This document shows positions 44,302 to 51,880 of a DNA stretch of 64,000 nt, piece after piece. Source of the DNA: DAONDZ01 sp964517555. GTDB taxonomy: Bacteria > Patescibacteriota > Patescibacteriia > Patescibacteriales > UBA12465. The stretch's first letter is position 1; the number at the start of each line of letters is the position of its first letter. A program made the translations under genes and the position numbers. The stretch is from contig CAZFEF010000001.1 in NCBI GenBank assembly GCA_964517555.1, forward strand, positions 1 to 64,000. Reading direction: 5' to 3'. The notes below the pieces were generated by a model, which saw only the letters and a list, made by a program, of their open reading frames with translations, was not told where the DNA came from and searched no databases.

Positions 44302-45198
44302 ATGAAAGCAAGAATCGTTTTTTTCGTAATCGCAGTTTTTACTGCCATCGTAGTTTCGGCTCAGCAGAAGCCGACCCCAATTGACCTGAATTTGGGTACC
44401 AGTTTCGTTAATGCCATTTCCGACACAGCTACAACCGGCGAAGCTAATGCTTTCAATGGAGAATTCATGTTTCGCGGCATTGGCCATTTTCTAAATTTCG
44501 GCCTGACCGCTGACTATGTCAATAATTGGCATGATACCGCCGCTAACGACAGGTTGCGGGTACGCGGTATCCTTGGTAACACCCAGGCCGGTTTTCTCGG
44601 AAGCGGTACAGGATATTACGAATCCGTCTATAATGAAATAGGGATTGGCTATGAGTTCTTTTTTAAGGCCAGTCATTACATCAAAATGGACGAGTTCGGC
44701 GGATCAACCAAATTTCGAAAAGAGGCAACAACTCATTCAGTGTTTGCCTTTGACAAGCTGGGTTTTACTTCTGAGGGAATCAAAGATGGCTCAGTAAAAG
44801 TGTTTCGCGAACACGAGATTTCATTATTTGGGATGTATTCTTTCTCCGAATCAATGAAAACCACTTTTGGCGACAACACTATTCCTTCGTCTATTGATCC
44901 CGAGGATGCTCGAACTTTCTTCTACGACATCAGCTATAAAGCTGAAATCATCGGCATTTCATTGCGCAGAGGAAGTATGGGGATCGGCATAGATGGTGGA
45001 GTGAGCTATTCAAACATGAGTCCTTTCGGGTTCAGTCGCGGATGGAAATTTACCGGCGGCATAAGTTTGAACTCTTATCATTTCGTGGGCCACTGCCTCG
45101 ATGTTTCTTACAGCCGGACAGCTTTGCCTGATGATAAGGCGATAAACGAAATTAGCTTCAAGATCAACCCCGTCGCATTCTTTTATGCACTGAGGTAA
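44302..45198 (+). CDS. Secreted beta-barrel-like protein, Bacteroidota-like
   Basis: 298 aa. Signal peptide MKARIVFFVIAVFTAIVVSA followed by QQK, the Bacteroidota style. The rest alternates short amphipathic strands with aromatic ends (HFLNFGLTADYVNNW; IGIGYEFFFKASHYIKM; FTGGISLNSYHFVGHCLDVSYSR) and ends in a terminal aromatic-rich strand (INPVAFFYALR), like an outer-membrane beta-barrel. CPR bacteria are not thought to have an outer membrane, so such a protein is out of place. Base use is richer in G+C than the neighbours. Own promoter and terminator. Probable horizontal gain; contamination of the assembly is less likely because native genes lie on both sides. Confidence 0.68.
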   Translation: MKARIVFFVIAVFTAIVVSAQQKPTPIDLNLGTSFVNAISDTATTGEANAFNGEFMFRGIGHFLNFGLTADYVNNWHDTAANDRLRVRGILGNTQAGFLGSGTGYYESVYNEIGIGYEFFFKASHYIKMDEFGGSTKFRKEATTHSVFAFDKLGFTSEGIKDGSVKVFREHEISLFGMYSFSESMKTTFGDNTIPSSIDPEDARTFFYDISYKAEIIGISLRRGSMGIGIDGGVSYSNMSPFGFSRGWKFTGGISLNSYHFVGHCLDVSYSRTALPDDKAINEISFKINPVAFFYALR

Positions 45199-45214
45199 GA
45201 TCCCAGGGCCAAAC

Positions 45215-45247
45215 AAAAAAAGCTCTTCTTCACCGGAGAGCTTTTTT
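45215..45247 (+). terminator. Terminator after the beta-barrel-like gene
   Basis: AAAAAAAGCTCT (45215-45226) pairs with AGAGCTTTTTT (45237-45247). Confidence 0.9.
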
Positions 45248-45255
45248 ACATATCA

Positions 45256-45284
45256 AAAACCGCCCAACGATGGGCGGTTTTGTT
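45256..45284 (-). terminator. Terminator of rpmA
   Basis: AAAACCGCCCA (45256-45266) pairs perfectly with TGGGCGGTTTT (45271-45281), loop ACGA. Read on the minus strand the stem is followed by a T-run; it lies 7 bp past the rpmA stop codon. Confidence 0.9.
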
Positions 45285-45290
45285 TGAAGG

Positions 45291-45575
45291 TTATTTGGTT
45301 ACCGGAATTACTGATACGACTTTAACGGTTTTGAGAGTGTTATCAAATTTTTTCATCTTTCTGGTGGTAAATTTGACTAGTCCGGGAGTTATAGCAAAAA
45401 GGGTATCGTCATTACCGCGTTTAACATTGGTGCCGACATGATATTTGGTACCGCGTTGGCGGATGATAATGGCGCCGGTTTTGGCATATTGACCATCGGA
45501 GAGTTTGACGCCGAGACGCTTGCTTTTTGAGTCTCGACCCAGGGCTGTAGTCCCAGCCGCTTTCTTATGCGACAT
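45291..45575 (-). CDS. rpmA: 50S ribosomal protein L27
   Basis: 94 aa. N-terminal SHKKAAGTTALGRDSKSKRL (the arm reaching the peptidyl-transferase centre), then KLSDGQYAKTGAIIIRQRGT and GNDDTLFAITPGLVKF. No N-terminal cleavage sequence of the Firmicutes type. It stands alone; rplU (L21), its usual partner, is not adjacent. Confidence 0.95.
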   Translation of the reverse strand: MSHKKAAGTTALGRDSKSKRLGVKLSDGQYAKTGAIIIRQRGTKYHVGTNVKRGNDDTLFAITPGLVKFTTRKMKKFDNTLKTVKVVSVIPVTK

Positions 45576-45647
45576 ATGGTTGTTAGGTGTTTAAAATAAT
45601 AAAATGATTTTGTAAAGGCTTCATTAATATAGCAAAGGGGTAATTCT

Positions 45648-45676
45648 TTGTCAATGTAGCCGCTTTATGATATAAT
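45648..45676 (+). promoter_or_regulatory. Promoter of the ferredoxin operon
   Basis: TTGTCA (45648-45653), 17-bp spacer, TATAAT (45671-45676). It would drive the ferredoxin gene and the two genes that follow with almost no gaps. Confidence 0.8.
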
Positions 45677-45703
45677 AAAAGCATAATTTCTTAAATAGTT
45701 AAT

Positions 45704-45877
45704 ATGATTAAAGTTGATCAAAATCTATGTGTCGGTTGCGGTCTTTGTGCTAATACTTGTCCGGATACCTTTCAAATCGGAGAGCAGGGGAAGTCGGAAG
45801 TGATTAGCCAGGATAATTTAGATTGCGCTAAAACAGCCGCTGCCTCTTGTCCGGTGGGAGCGATTATTATTGAATAA
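45704..45877 (+). CDS. Small 4Fe-4S ferredoxin
   Basis: 57 aa. CVGCGLCANTCPDTF near the N-terminus and SCPVGAI near the end give the single-cluster pattern (Cys9, 12, 15 and the distal Cys49), closely following the Thermotoga-type monocluster ferredoxin layout. Carries low-potential electrons and is a plausible partner for the [FeFe] hydrogenase at 5780. It lies 2 bp upstream of the next gene, in one operon with the TraG-like ATPase, an odd pairing. Confidence 0.9.
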   Translation: MIKVDQNLCVGCGLCANTCPDTFQIGEQGKSEVISQDNLDCAKTAAASCPVGAIIIE

Positions 45878-45879
45878 TT

Positions 45880-46347
45880 ATGCCCGAAGAAAATATTGCT
45901 AACAAAATTGAAAGCGCTCCTTTGGGGCAGGCTGAGGTTATTCCTACCCCTGATGATTCTAGTCAGATAGAGCAGGCAGTTGAGCAAAGAGCTGAAAAAG
46001 TGGAAGCCAAGAGCGAGCCCGTTCCTCCAGTAGCCGCTCCAGTAGCCGCTCCGGTTCGCGCTAAGTCGGTTAATGAGGTTAGGTTGGAACAGATTGAAAA
46101 AATTCTATCTGAAGGTTTAGAGGATACCTATTTGCAAATGCCACCTCAGGCTCAAGCTGAATTCAGAGCTAAGGGGGAAGAGACAACCCGCAAGATTAAT
46201 TTGCTTCTTGGTCAAGCCAAAGTCAAGATTAGGAAGATTGTCGAGCTAATCAGGGATTGGTTGAAAATCATTCCCGGGGTTAACCGTTTTTTTCTAGAAC
46301 AGGAAGCCAAAATTAAAGCTGATCGAGTTATCAAATTAAAGAATTAA
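45880..46347 (+). CDS. Hypothetical hydrophilic protein upstream of the TraG-like ATPase
   Basis: 155 aa. Acidic first half with a Pro/Ala/Val linker (PVPPVAAPVAAPVRAKS), then a helical part (VRLEQIEKILSEGLEDTYLQ; KIRKIVELIRDWLKIIPGVN). No signal peptide or membrane helix. It is 1 bp from the ATPase gene and probably acts with it. Family not recognised. Confidence 0.6.
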   Translation: MPEENIANKIESAPLGQAEVIPTPDDSSQIEQAVEQRAEKVEAKSEPVPPVAAPVAAPVRAKSVNEVRLEQIEKILSEGLEDTYLQMPPQAQAEFRAKGEETTRKINLLLGQAKVKIRKIVELIRDWLKIIPGVNRFFLEQEAKIKADRVIKLKN

Positions 46348-46348
46348 T

Positions 46349-48889
46349 ATGAATTACGACGGCGGAGAAACAACTGGCATGCCGCAAATTGATCCGGAGC
46401 TTGAAGCTGCTGTTAGCCAGGCTGGATTTAATTGGCCGCTTTTAATAGGGATAGCGGTTATTGTTTTATTCCTTTGGGCTTTAAAAAAATTTATTTATCA
46501 TTGGTCGGTTAACAACAGCCATTTTGATCACGCTATATTCATTGTCCGACTGCCCAAGGAAAAACCAAAAGAGGATAGTCAGGGGATGACTGTCCAGCAG
46601 TTACGCGAAGAAATTGCTCGCGGTGAAACTGTTTTTTCGGCCATCGGTGGTCTCAAGGCCCAAAAGGGTTTGACGGCGATGTTTTTAGGAAGGCGGGATC
46701 ATTTTTCTTTTGAAATAGTAGCTCATCGAGGACGAATCTCTTTTTATGTCTCTGCTCCGCTCGAACGCGCTTTATATATTGAACAACAAATTCATGCGCA
46801 TTATCCTGAGGCCTCGATCGAAGAAGTGAGCGATTTTAATCCTTTTAACGCCAAGAGTTATATTAGCGCGGCTTATCTGAAATCTAGCCGGAGTTTTATT
46901 TTTCCCTTCAAGACCTATAACGATATGGAAACTGATCCGATGAATTCGGTAATCAATGTTATGTCCAAATTGCAGCCCGAGGAGAGCATCAGCATTCAAT
47001 ACACAGTTAGGAGTGCTCGCAAGAGCTGGCACAAGGCGGTAAAAAATATGGTCATGAAGGCCTACAAAAAACAGAGCGTTAGCGAAATTTTTAAAGTGGG
47101 TAACAACGCTTTTCAAGGCACTTTTAATTTTTTTGTCTACCATATTATTTTAGGGGCCTTTAATGTTTTTGAAAGCAGGGACGGTGATCCGCAGGCCAGG
47201 CAGAAAGAATTGAGTGAAAAAGAAAGAGAAATGCTGAAAAAAATGGAGGATAAGAATTCTAAGGCTGGATTAGATGCTAATATTCGGGTGGTGGTTAGCG
47301 CTCAAAGCGAGGGACAGAGTGCGATGTACTTGGATAATATCGGCAGTGCTTTTAGCGAGTATAATTATTATGAATATGGTAACAGCTTTCGCCGGCCGAT
47401 TAAGAAAAATCAAAAACGGACTATTAATAATTTTATCTACCATCGTTTTATTGATAAGCAAAGTTTCGTGGTTAACACCGAGGAGATGGCTAGTTTGTTC
47501 CATTTTCCTTTGCCGCACACAGAAACTCCTAATATCGATTGGCTGTTATCAAAGACTGCTCCGGCTCCCAATAATATACCGACCGAAGGAGTAATGCTGG
47601 GCTTCAATTTATTTAGAGGCATAAAGACTGACATCCGTATTAAGCGAGTTGATCGTCGTCGTCACGCCTATATCATTGGTAAATCCGGTACTGGTAAATC
47701 AGTCATGTTGAATAATATGGCGATTCAGGATATTGAAAATGGCGATGGAGTTTGCGTCATGGACCCGAATGGAGATTTGATCGAGGATATCCTAAGCCGT
47801 ATTCCGCCAGAGAGAGCGGAGGATGTAATTATCTTTTCCCCTGGTGATATGGAGAGACCGCTAGGTTTAAACTTGTTGGAATATGACATCCGTTATCCGG
47901 AGCAAAAAAGTTTTGTGATTAACGAAATGATTAACATCTTTGACAAATTGTATGATCTGAAATCTACTGGTGGTCCGATGTTTGAACAATATATGCGCAA
48001 CGCTTTATTGCTGATCATGGATGATCCGGAGACTGGTTCTACTTTAATGGAGGTGCCAAAAGTTTTAGCTGATGAAAATTTCCGCCGCATGAAACTGTCT
48101 AGATGCCAAAATCCGACCGTGGTTGATTTTTGGAGGAAGGAAGCAGAGAAGGCCGGTGGCGATGCCGCCTTGGCCAATATCGTTCCTTACATTACCTCAA
48201 AACTAACCCCCTTTGTTTCTAACGACATGATGCGACCAATCATCGGACAACAGAAGAGTTCATTCAATTTGCGCGATGTCATGGATAAGCAAAAGATTTT
48301 ATTAGTGGAACTACCTAAAGGTGCTATCGGTGAAACCAATGCCTATTTATTAGGTATGATTATTGTCGGCAAAATATTGATGGCCGCTTTGAGTCGAACT
48401 GACATGGCCCCAGAATTACGCAAAGATTTTTATCTCTATATTGATGAGTTCCAAAACTTTACTACTGATTCAATTTGCCAGATATTATCCGAGGCTAGAA
48501 AATATGCTCTTTGTCTGACCGTGGCTCATCAATATATTGGTCAATTGAGCAAAGGGCAGGATTCCAAGATTAAGGATGCTATTTTTGGCAACGTCGGCAC
48601 CATGATTAGTTTCCGAGTTGGTTCTGAAGATGCTGAATTCTTGGTTAAGGATTTTGGCCCGGTATTCAACGAATACGATTTAGTTAATGTTGGTCGTGGC
48701 GGGTTTATTAAATTACTAGTTGACGGTGCCGCTACTAGGCCCTTTTCTCTGCAAACCGTCTGGCCGCTCATGGGCACCCATCGCCAAGGACTAAGCGCTA
48801 AAGTCAGGGAATTGAGTCGCTTTAAATTCGGCCAAGATCGAAAATTGGTTGATTTAGAGATATTGCGCCGAGTGGGGATGGTGCGTTAG
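46349..48889 (+). CDS. TraG/VirD4-like type IV secretion or DNA-translocating ATPase
   Basis: 846 aa. One membrane helix (LLIGIAVIVLFLWALKKFIY, about residues 31-50), a soluble N-terminal region shared with the protein at 21993, and a VirD4/HerA-type motor: Walker A GKSGTGKSVM (from residue 444), DPNGDLIEDIL, Walker B LYIDEFQNF (Asp699-Glu700), and the arginine-type motif near the C-terminus. Could pump DNA during conjugation, uptake or segregation. No other T4SS genes are nearby. Found widely in CPR. Confidence 0.85.
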   Translation: MNYDGGETTGMPQIDPELEAAVSQAGFNWPLLIGIAVIVLFLWALKKFIYHWSVNNSHFDHAIFIVRLPKEKPKEDSQGMTVQQLREEIARGETVFSAIGGLKAQKGLTAMFLGRRDHFSFEIVAHRGRISFYVSAPLERALYIEQQIHAHYPEASIEEVSDFNPFNAKSYISAAYLKSSRSFIFPFKTYNDMETDPMNSVINVMSKLQPEESISIQYTVRSARKSWHKAVKNMVMKAYKKQSVSEIFKVGNNAFQGTFNFFVYHIILGAFNVFESRDGDPQARQKELSEKEREMLKKMEDKNSKAGLDANIRVVVSAQSEGQSAMYLDNIGSAFSEYNYYEYGNSFRRPIKKNQKRTINNFIYHRFIDKQSFVVNTEEMASLFHFPLPHTETPNIDWLLSKTAPAPNNIPTEGVMLGFNLFRGIKTDIRIKRVDRRRHAYIIGKSGTGKSVMLNNMAIQDIENGDGVCVMDPNGDLIEDILSRIPPERAEDVIIFSPGDMERPLGLNLLEYDIRYPEQKSFVINEMINIFDKLYDLKSTGGPMFEQYMRNALLLIMDDPETGSTLMEVPKVLADENFRRMKLSRCQNPTVVDFWRKEAEKAGGDAALANIVPYITSKLTPFVSNDMMRPIIGQQKSSFNLRDVMDKQKILLVELPKGAIGETNAYLLGMIIVGKILMAALSRTDMAPELRKDFYLYIDEFQNFTTDSICQILSEARKYALCLTVAHQYIGQLSKGQDSKIKDAIFGNVGTMISFRVGSEDAEFLVKDFGPVFNEYDLVNVGRGGFIKLLVDGAATRPFSLQTVWPLMGTHRQGLSAKVRELSRFKFGQDRKLVDLEILRRVGMVR

Positions 48890-48915
48890 TCGATATTTAT
48901 AAAATGGAGATAAAG

Positions 48916-48943
48916 AAAAACTGGGCTAATGCCCAGTTTTTGT
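48916..48943 (+). terminator. Rho-independent terminator
   Basis: AAAAACTGGGC (48916-48926) pairs perfectly with GCCCAGTTTTT (48931-48941), loop TAAT. Ends the ferredoxin-TraG transcript. Confidence 0.92.
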
Positions 48944-49020
48944 TTGATATTAGTCATAAAAATTATTAGCGGTCAAGGACTGGTAAAAATATGGCTTTTT
49001 CGTTATAATATCTAGGTAAT

Positions 49021-50574
49021 ATGCCAACTTTATACCGACAATATCGGCCTCAGAATTTTGCGAATATTTTGGGGCAGAATTATATTAAGACGATTATTCA
49101 GAACGAGATTTTAGCTAATAAAATCGCGCAGGCTTATTTGTTTTGCGGACCGCGGGCGGTGGGGAAAACTACCATGGCGCGAGTTTTAGCCAAGGCAGTT
49201 AATTGCGAAAAACGTCGGGATGGCGAATATGAACCCTGCAACGAATGTGACAATTGCCGCGATATCAACCTGGGCCGACATTTGGATATTATGGAAATCG
49301 ATGCCGCTTCCAATACCGGCGTTGACCACGTTCGAGAAAATATTATCAACTTCAGTCGGGTTGCTCCGGGAAAAGGGAAGTACAAGGTTTTCATCATTGA
49401 TGAAGTTCATATGCTTTCCATCTCGGCCTTTAATGCTTTATTAAAAACCCTGGAAGAACCGCCGGCTGGAGTGATTTTTGTGCTCTGTACTACTGAAGTG
49501 CATAAGGTGCCACTAACTATTATTTCTCGTTGTCAAAAATTTGATTTTAAGCGAATCAGTTTAGTGGATATGGTTAAGAAATTAGAATACATTGTCAAAA
49601 GCGAAAAGATCAAAGTTGAGCCTGGAATTCTAGAGGCAGTGGCTCGACAGGCCGATGGTTATCTCCGTGATGCCGAAAGTATTTTGGGACAGATTATTTC
49701 TGTCGGTGGTCAAGAAATTACCCAGGCTGAAGCTGATCTGGTTTTACCCCGTAGCGCTTTCCAGGAAATTTTAGAACTAATTGATTATTTGGTTATCAAA
49801 GATGCGGCTAGTGGCATTAGGTTGATTAATCAATTGGTTGATTCCGGCGTTAATTTAAAAATTTTCACTACCGATTTAATTGAAGTTTTGCGCAAGCTGC
49901 TGATTACTAAATTTAATCCCGGATTGGCTGAAAGCCTGGGGCTTGATTATGGCGAGAGTTTGGAAATGAAAATAACCAACCTGGGCCAAAAAATGAGTGC
50001 CGAACAAGTCAGTCGTTTTATCAATCGTTTCTTAGTGGCTTTAGAAGAGTTAAAAAACAGCTTTATCATCCAATTGCCTTTGGAGTTAGCCATTGTTGAT
50101 CTTTGTGGCCCTAGTTCGATTAATAGTATTTCTGAGGAAACATCCAAACCGGCTACGGTGGCCAAATCTAGAGTCGGGGAAGCGAAATCTTCAAAAACGC
50201 CATCCCCGTCCTCATCCACATCATCCTTAAGCCTCTCGTTGCCCGAAATTGAATCAAAATGGGGCGAGGTGATGTCTAAAGTCAAAAATCTTAATCATTC
50301 TTTGTCTTTTATTCTTCAGGGAGCGTCAATTTTGAGCCTAGAAAACGGTGTTTTATCCCTAGCGGTTAAATATCGGTTCCACCAGGATCGAATCCTATCC
50401 ATGAGCGTCAAGCCAGGCGTCGAAGGGATCTTGGCTGAAGTCTATGGCGATGGAGTAAGTCTCGACGTCAAAATTGATGAAAGCCTGGAAGCAAAAAATG
50501 AAGTTTCTGACCAGGGCAACACTAATCTATTAAATAATTTATTAAAAACTTTCGGTGGGGAAGTAATGACTTAA
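49021..50574 (+). CDS. dnaX: DNA polymerase III gamma/tau subunit (clamp loader)
   Basis: 517 aa. YRPQNFANILGQNYI, Walker A FCGPRAVGKTTMARVLAKA, zinc module CEPCNECDNC, Walker B FIIDEVHMLS, and the sensor region LEEPPAGVIFVLCTTEVHKVP. A Ser/Pro-rich linker (TPSPSSSTSSLSLSLPE) leads to a short C-terminal domain. A TATAAT (49004-49009) lies 11 bp before the ATG, so the mRNA is nearly leaderless. No frameshift signal for a short gamma form was looked for in detail. Confidence 0.95.
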   Translation: MPTLYRQYRPQNFANILGQNYIKTIIQNEILANKIAQAYLFCGPRAVGKTTMARVLAKAVNCEKRRDGEYEPCNECDNCRDINLGRHLDIMEIDAASNTGVDHVRENIINFSRVAPGKGKYKVFIIDEVHMLSISAFNALLKTLEEPPAGVIFVLCTTEVHKVPLTIISRCQKFDFKRISLVDMVKKLEYIVKSEKIKVEPGILEAVARQADGYLRDAESILGQIISVGGQEITQAEADLVLPRSAFQEILELIDYLVIKDAASGIRLINQLVDSGVNLKIFTTDLIEVLRKLLITKFNPGLAESLGLDYGESLEMKITNLGQKMSAEQVSRFINRFLVALEELKNSFIIQLPLELAIVDLCGPSSINSISEETSKPATVAKSRVGEAKSSKTPSPSSSTSSLSLSLPEIESKWGEVMSKVKNLNHSLSFILQGASILSLENGVLSLAVKYRFHQDRILSMSVKPGVEGILAEVYGDGVSLDVKIDESLEAKNEVSDQGNTNLLNNLLKTFGGEVMT

Positions 50575-50578
50575 ACAT

Positions 50579-51838
50579 ATGTTAGATTTAAAATATTTGC
50601 GTGATAATCAGCAAAAAGCTGAGACCGCCTTGCTTAAGAGAATGGCGGCAACTGATTTTTCTTTGCCGGCTATTTTTGCCTTAGATGACAAGCGTCGAGA
50701 ATTGATTTCTCAAATAGAAACCTTAAAAGCTGAGAGGAATAAGGCTTCCAAAGTCAAGCCAGATGAGGCCACTATTAAACAGATGAAAGAATTAGGTGAA
50801 AAGGTTAAGGGCTTGGATGAAGATTTGGCCAAGATTGAATTAGAGTTAAAAGAGAAGATGTCGGCTCTGCCTAATTTACCTGCTGATGATGTTTCGGCCG
50901 GCGGCAAGGAGAATAACAAGGTAGTGTACACTTTCGGTGCTCAGCCTAAATTTGATTTTGAGCCCCAAGATCATGTGGCGCTAGCTACTAATTTAGGAAT
51001 TATTGATTATGAAAGAGCGGCTAAAATGTCTGGATCTGGTTTCTGGTTGTATAAAGGCGTGGGAGCTTTATTGGAATGGGCCTTATTAAATTATTTTATT
51101 AATTACCACGTTAAACATGACTACACCTTTATCTTACCCCCTTTTTTGCTTAATGAGGCTTCGGCTTATGCCTCTGGGCATTTGCCTAAATTTCGCGACG
51201 ATCTCTTTTGGGTTCAAGACGGACTTTGTCTCAATGCTACCAGCGAAATGATGTTGGGCAATTATCATCGAGATGAAATTTTATCCGCTTCTGATTTGCC
51301 GTTAAAATATTTTGCCTATTCCCCGTGCTTTAGGCGAGAGGCCGGCAGTTATCGTCAAGAAGAAAGAGGCATGGTCCGGGGTCATCAGTTTAATAAAATT
51401 GAATTTTTTCAATATACTAAACCGGAAGAATCTTGGCAGGCTTTCACGGCCATGACTAAGGCGGCCGAGGAATTATTGCGTGGTCTGGGTTTGCATTTTC
51501 AAACTAGCCAATTGGCGGCTGGTGATTGCTCGGCGGCTATGGCCAAGACAGTGGATTTGGAAGTCTGGATTCCTAGTATGAAAATTTACAAGGAGGTTAG
51601 TTCGGTCTCTAATGCCTTAGACTACCAATCGCGTCGAGGAAATATTCGATTTAGAAATCTGGAAAGCAAGCAGAATGATTTTCCGCACACCCTTAATGCT
51701 TCTGGGTTGGCAACTAGCAGATTATTACCGGCTATTTTGGAGCAATTCCAACAAGCCGATGGATCAGTTGTCATCCCTAAGGTTTTGCGACCCTATTTGC
51801 CTAAGAAAATGAAAAAAATAGTTCCGGTTAAGCTATAA
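50579..51838 (+). CDS. serS: Seryl-tRNA synthetase
   Basis: 419 aa. N-terminal coiled-coil tRNA-binding arm (about residues 30-100), then class II catalytic motifs: ATSEMMLGNYH, SPCFRREAGSYRQEERGMVRGHQF (motif 2, in pieces), and LNASGLATSRLLPAILEQ (motif 3). Charges tRNA-Ser with serine. Starts 4 bp after dnaX. Confidence 0.96.
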   Translation: MLDLKYLRDNQQKAETALLKRMAATDFSLPAIFALDDKRRELISQIETLKAERNKASKVKPDEATIKQMKELGEKVKGLDEDLAKIELELKEKMSALPNLPADDVSAGGKENNKVVYTFGAQPKFDFEPQDHVALATNLGIIDYERAAKMSGSGFWLYKGVGALLEWALLNYFINYHVKHDYTFILPPFLLNEASAYASGHLPKFRDDLFWVQDGLCLNATSEMMLGNYHRDEILSASDLPLKYFAYSPCFRREAGSYRQEERGMVRGHQFNKIEFFQYTKPEESWQAFTAMTKAAEELLRGLGLHFQTSQLAAGDCSAAMAKTVDLEVWIPSMKIYKEVSSVSNALDYQSRRGNIRFRNLESKQNDFPHTLNASGLATSRLLPAILEQFQQADGSVVIPKVLRPYLPKKMKKIVPVKL

Positions 51839-51880
51839 TTTTATTGACATTTGCTTGTTTTCGTGATAATATCTTTAGCT

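Noticed and set aside
37079..45198. Assembly chimera with a Bacteroidota contig
   Set aside because: Only two separate single-gene cassettes look foreign; the genes between and around them are CPR-like. Not excluded without read data.
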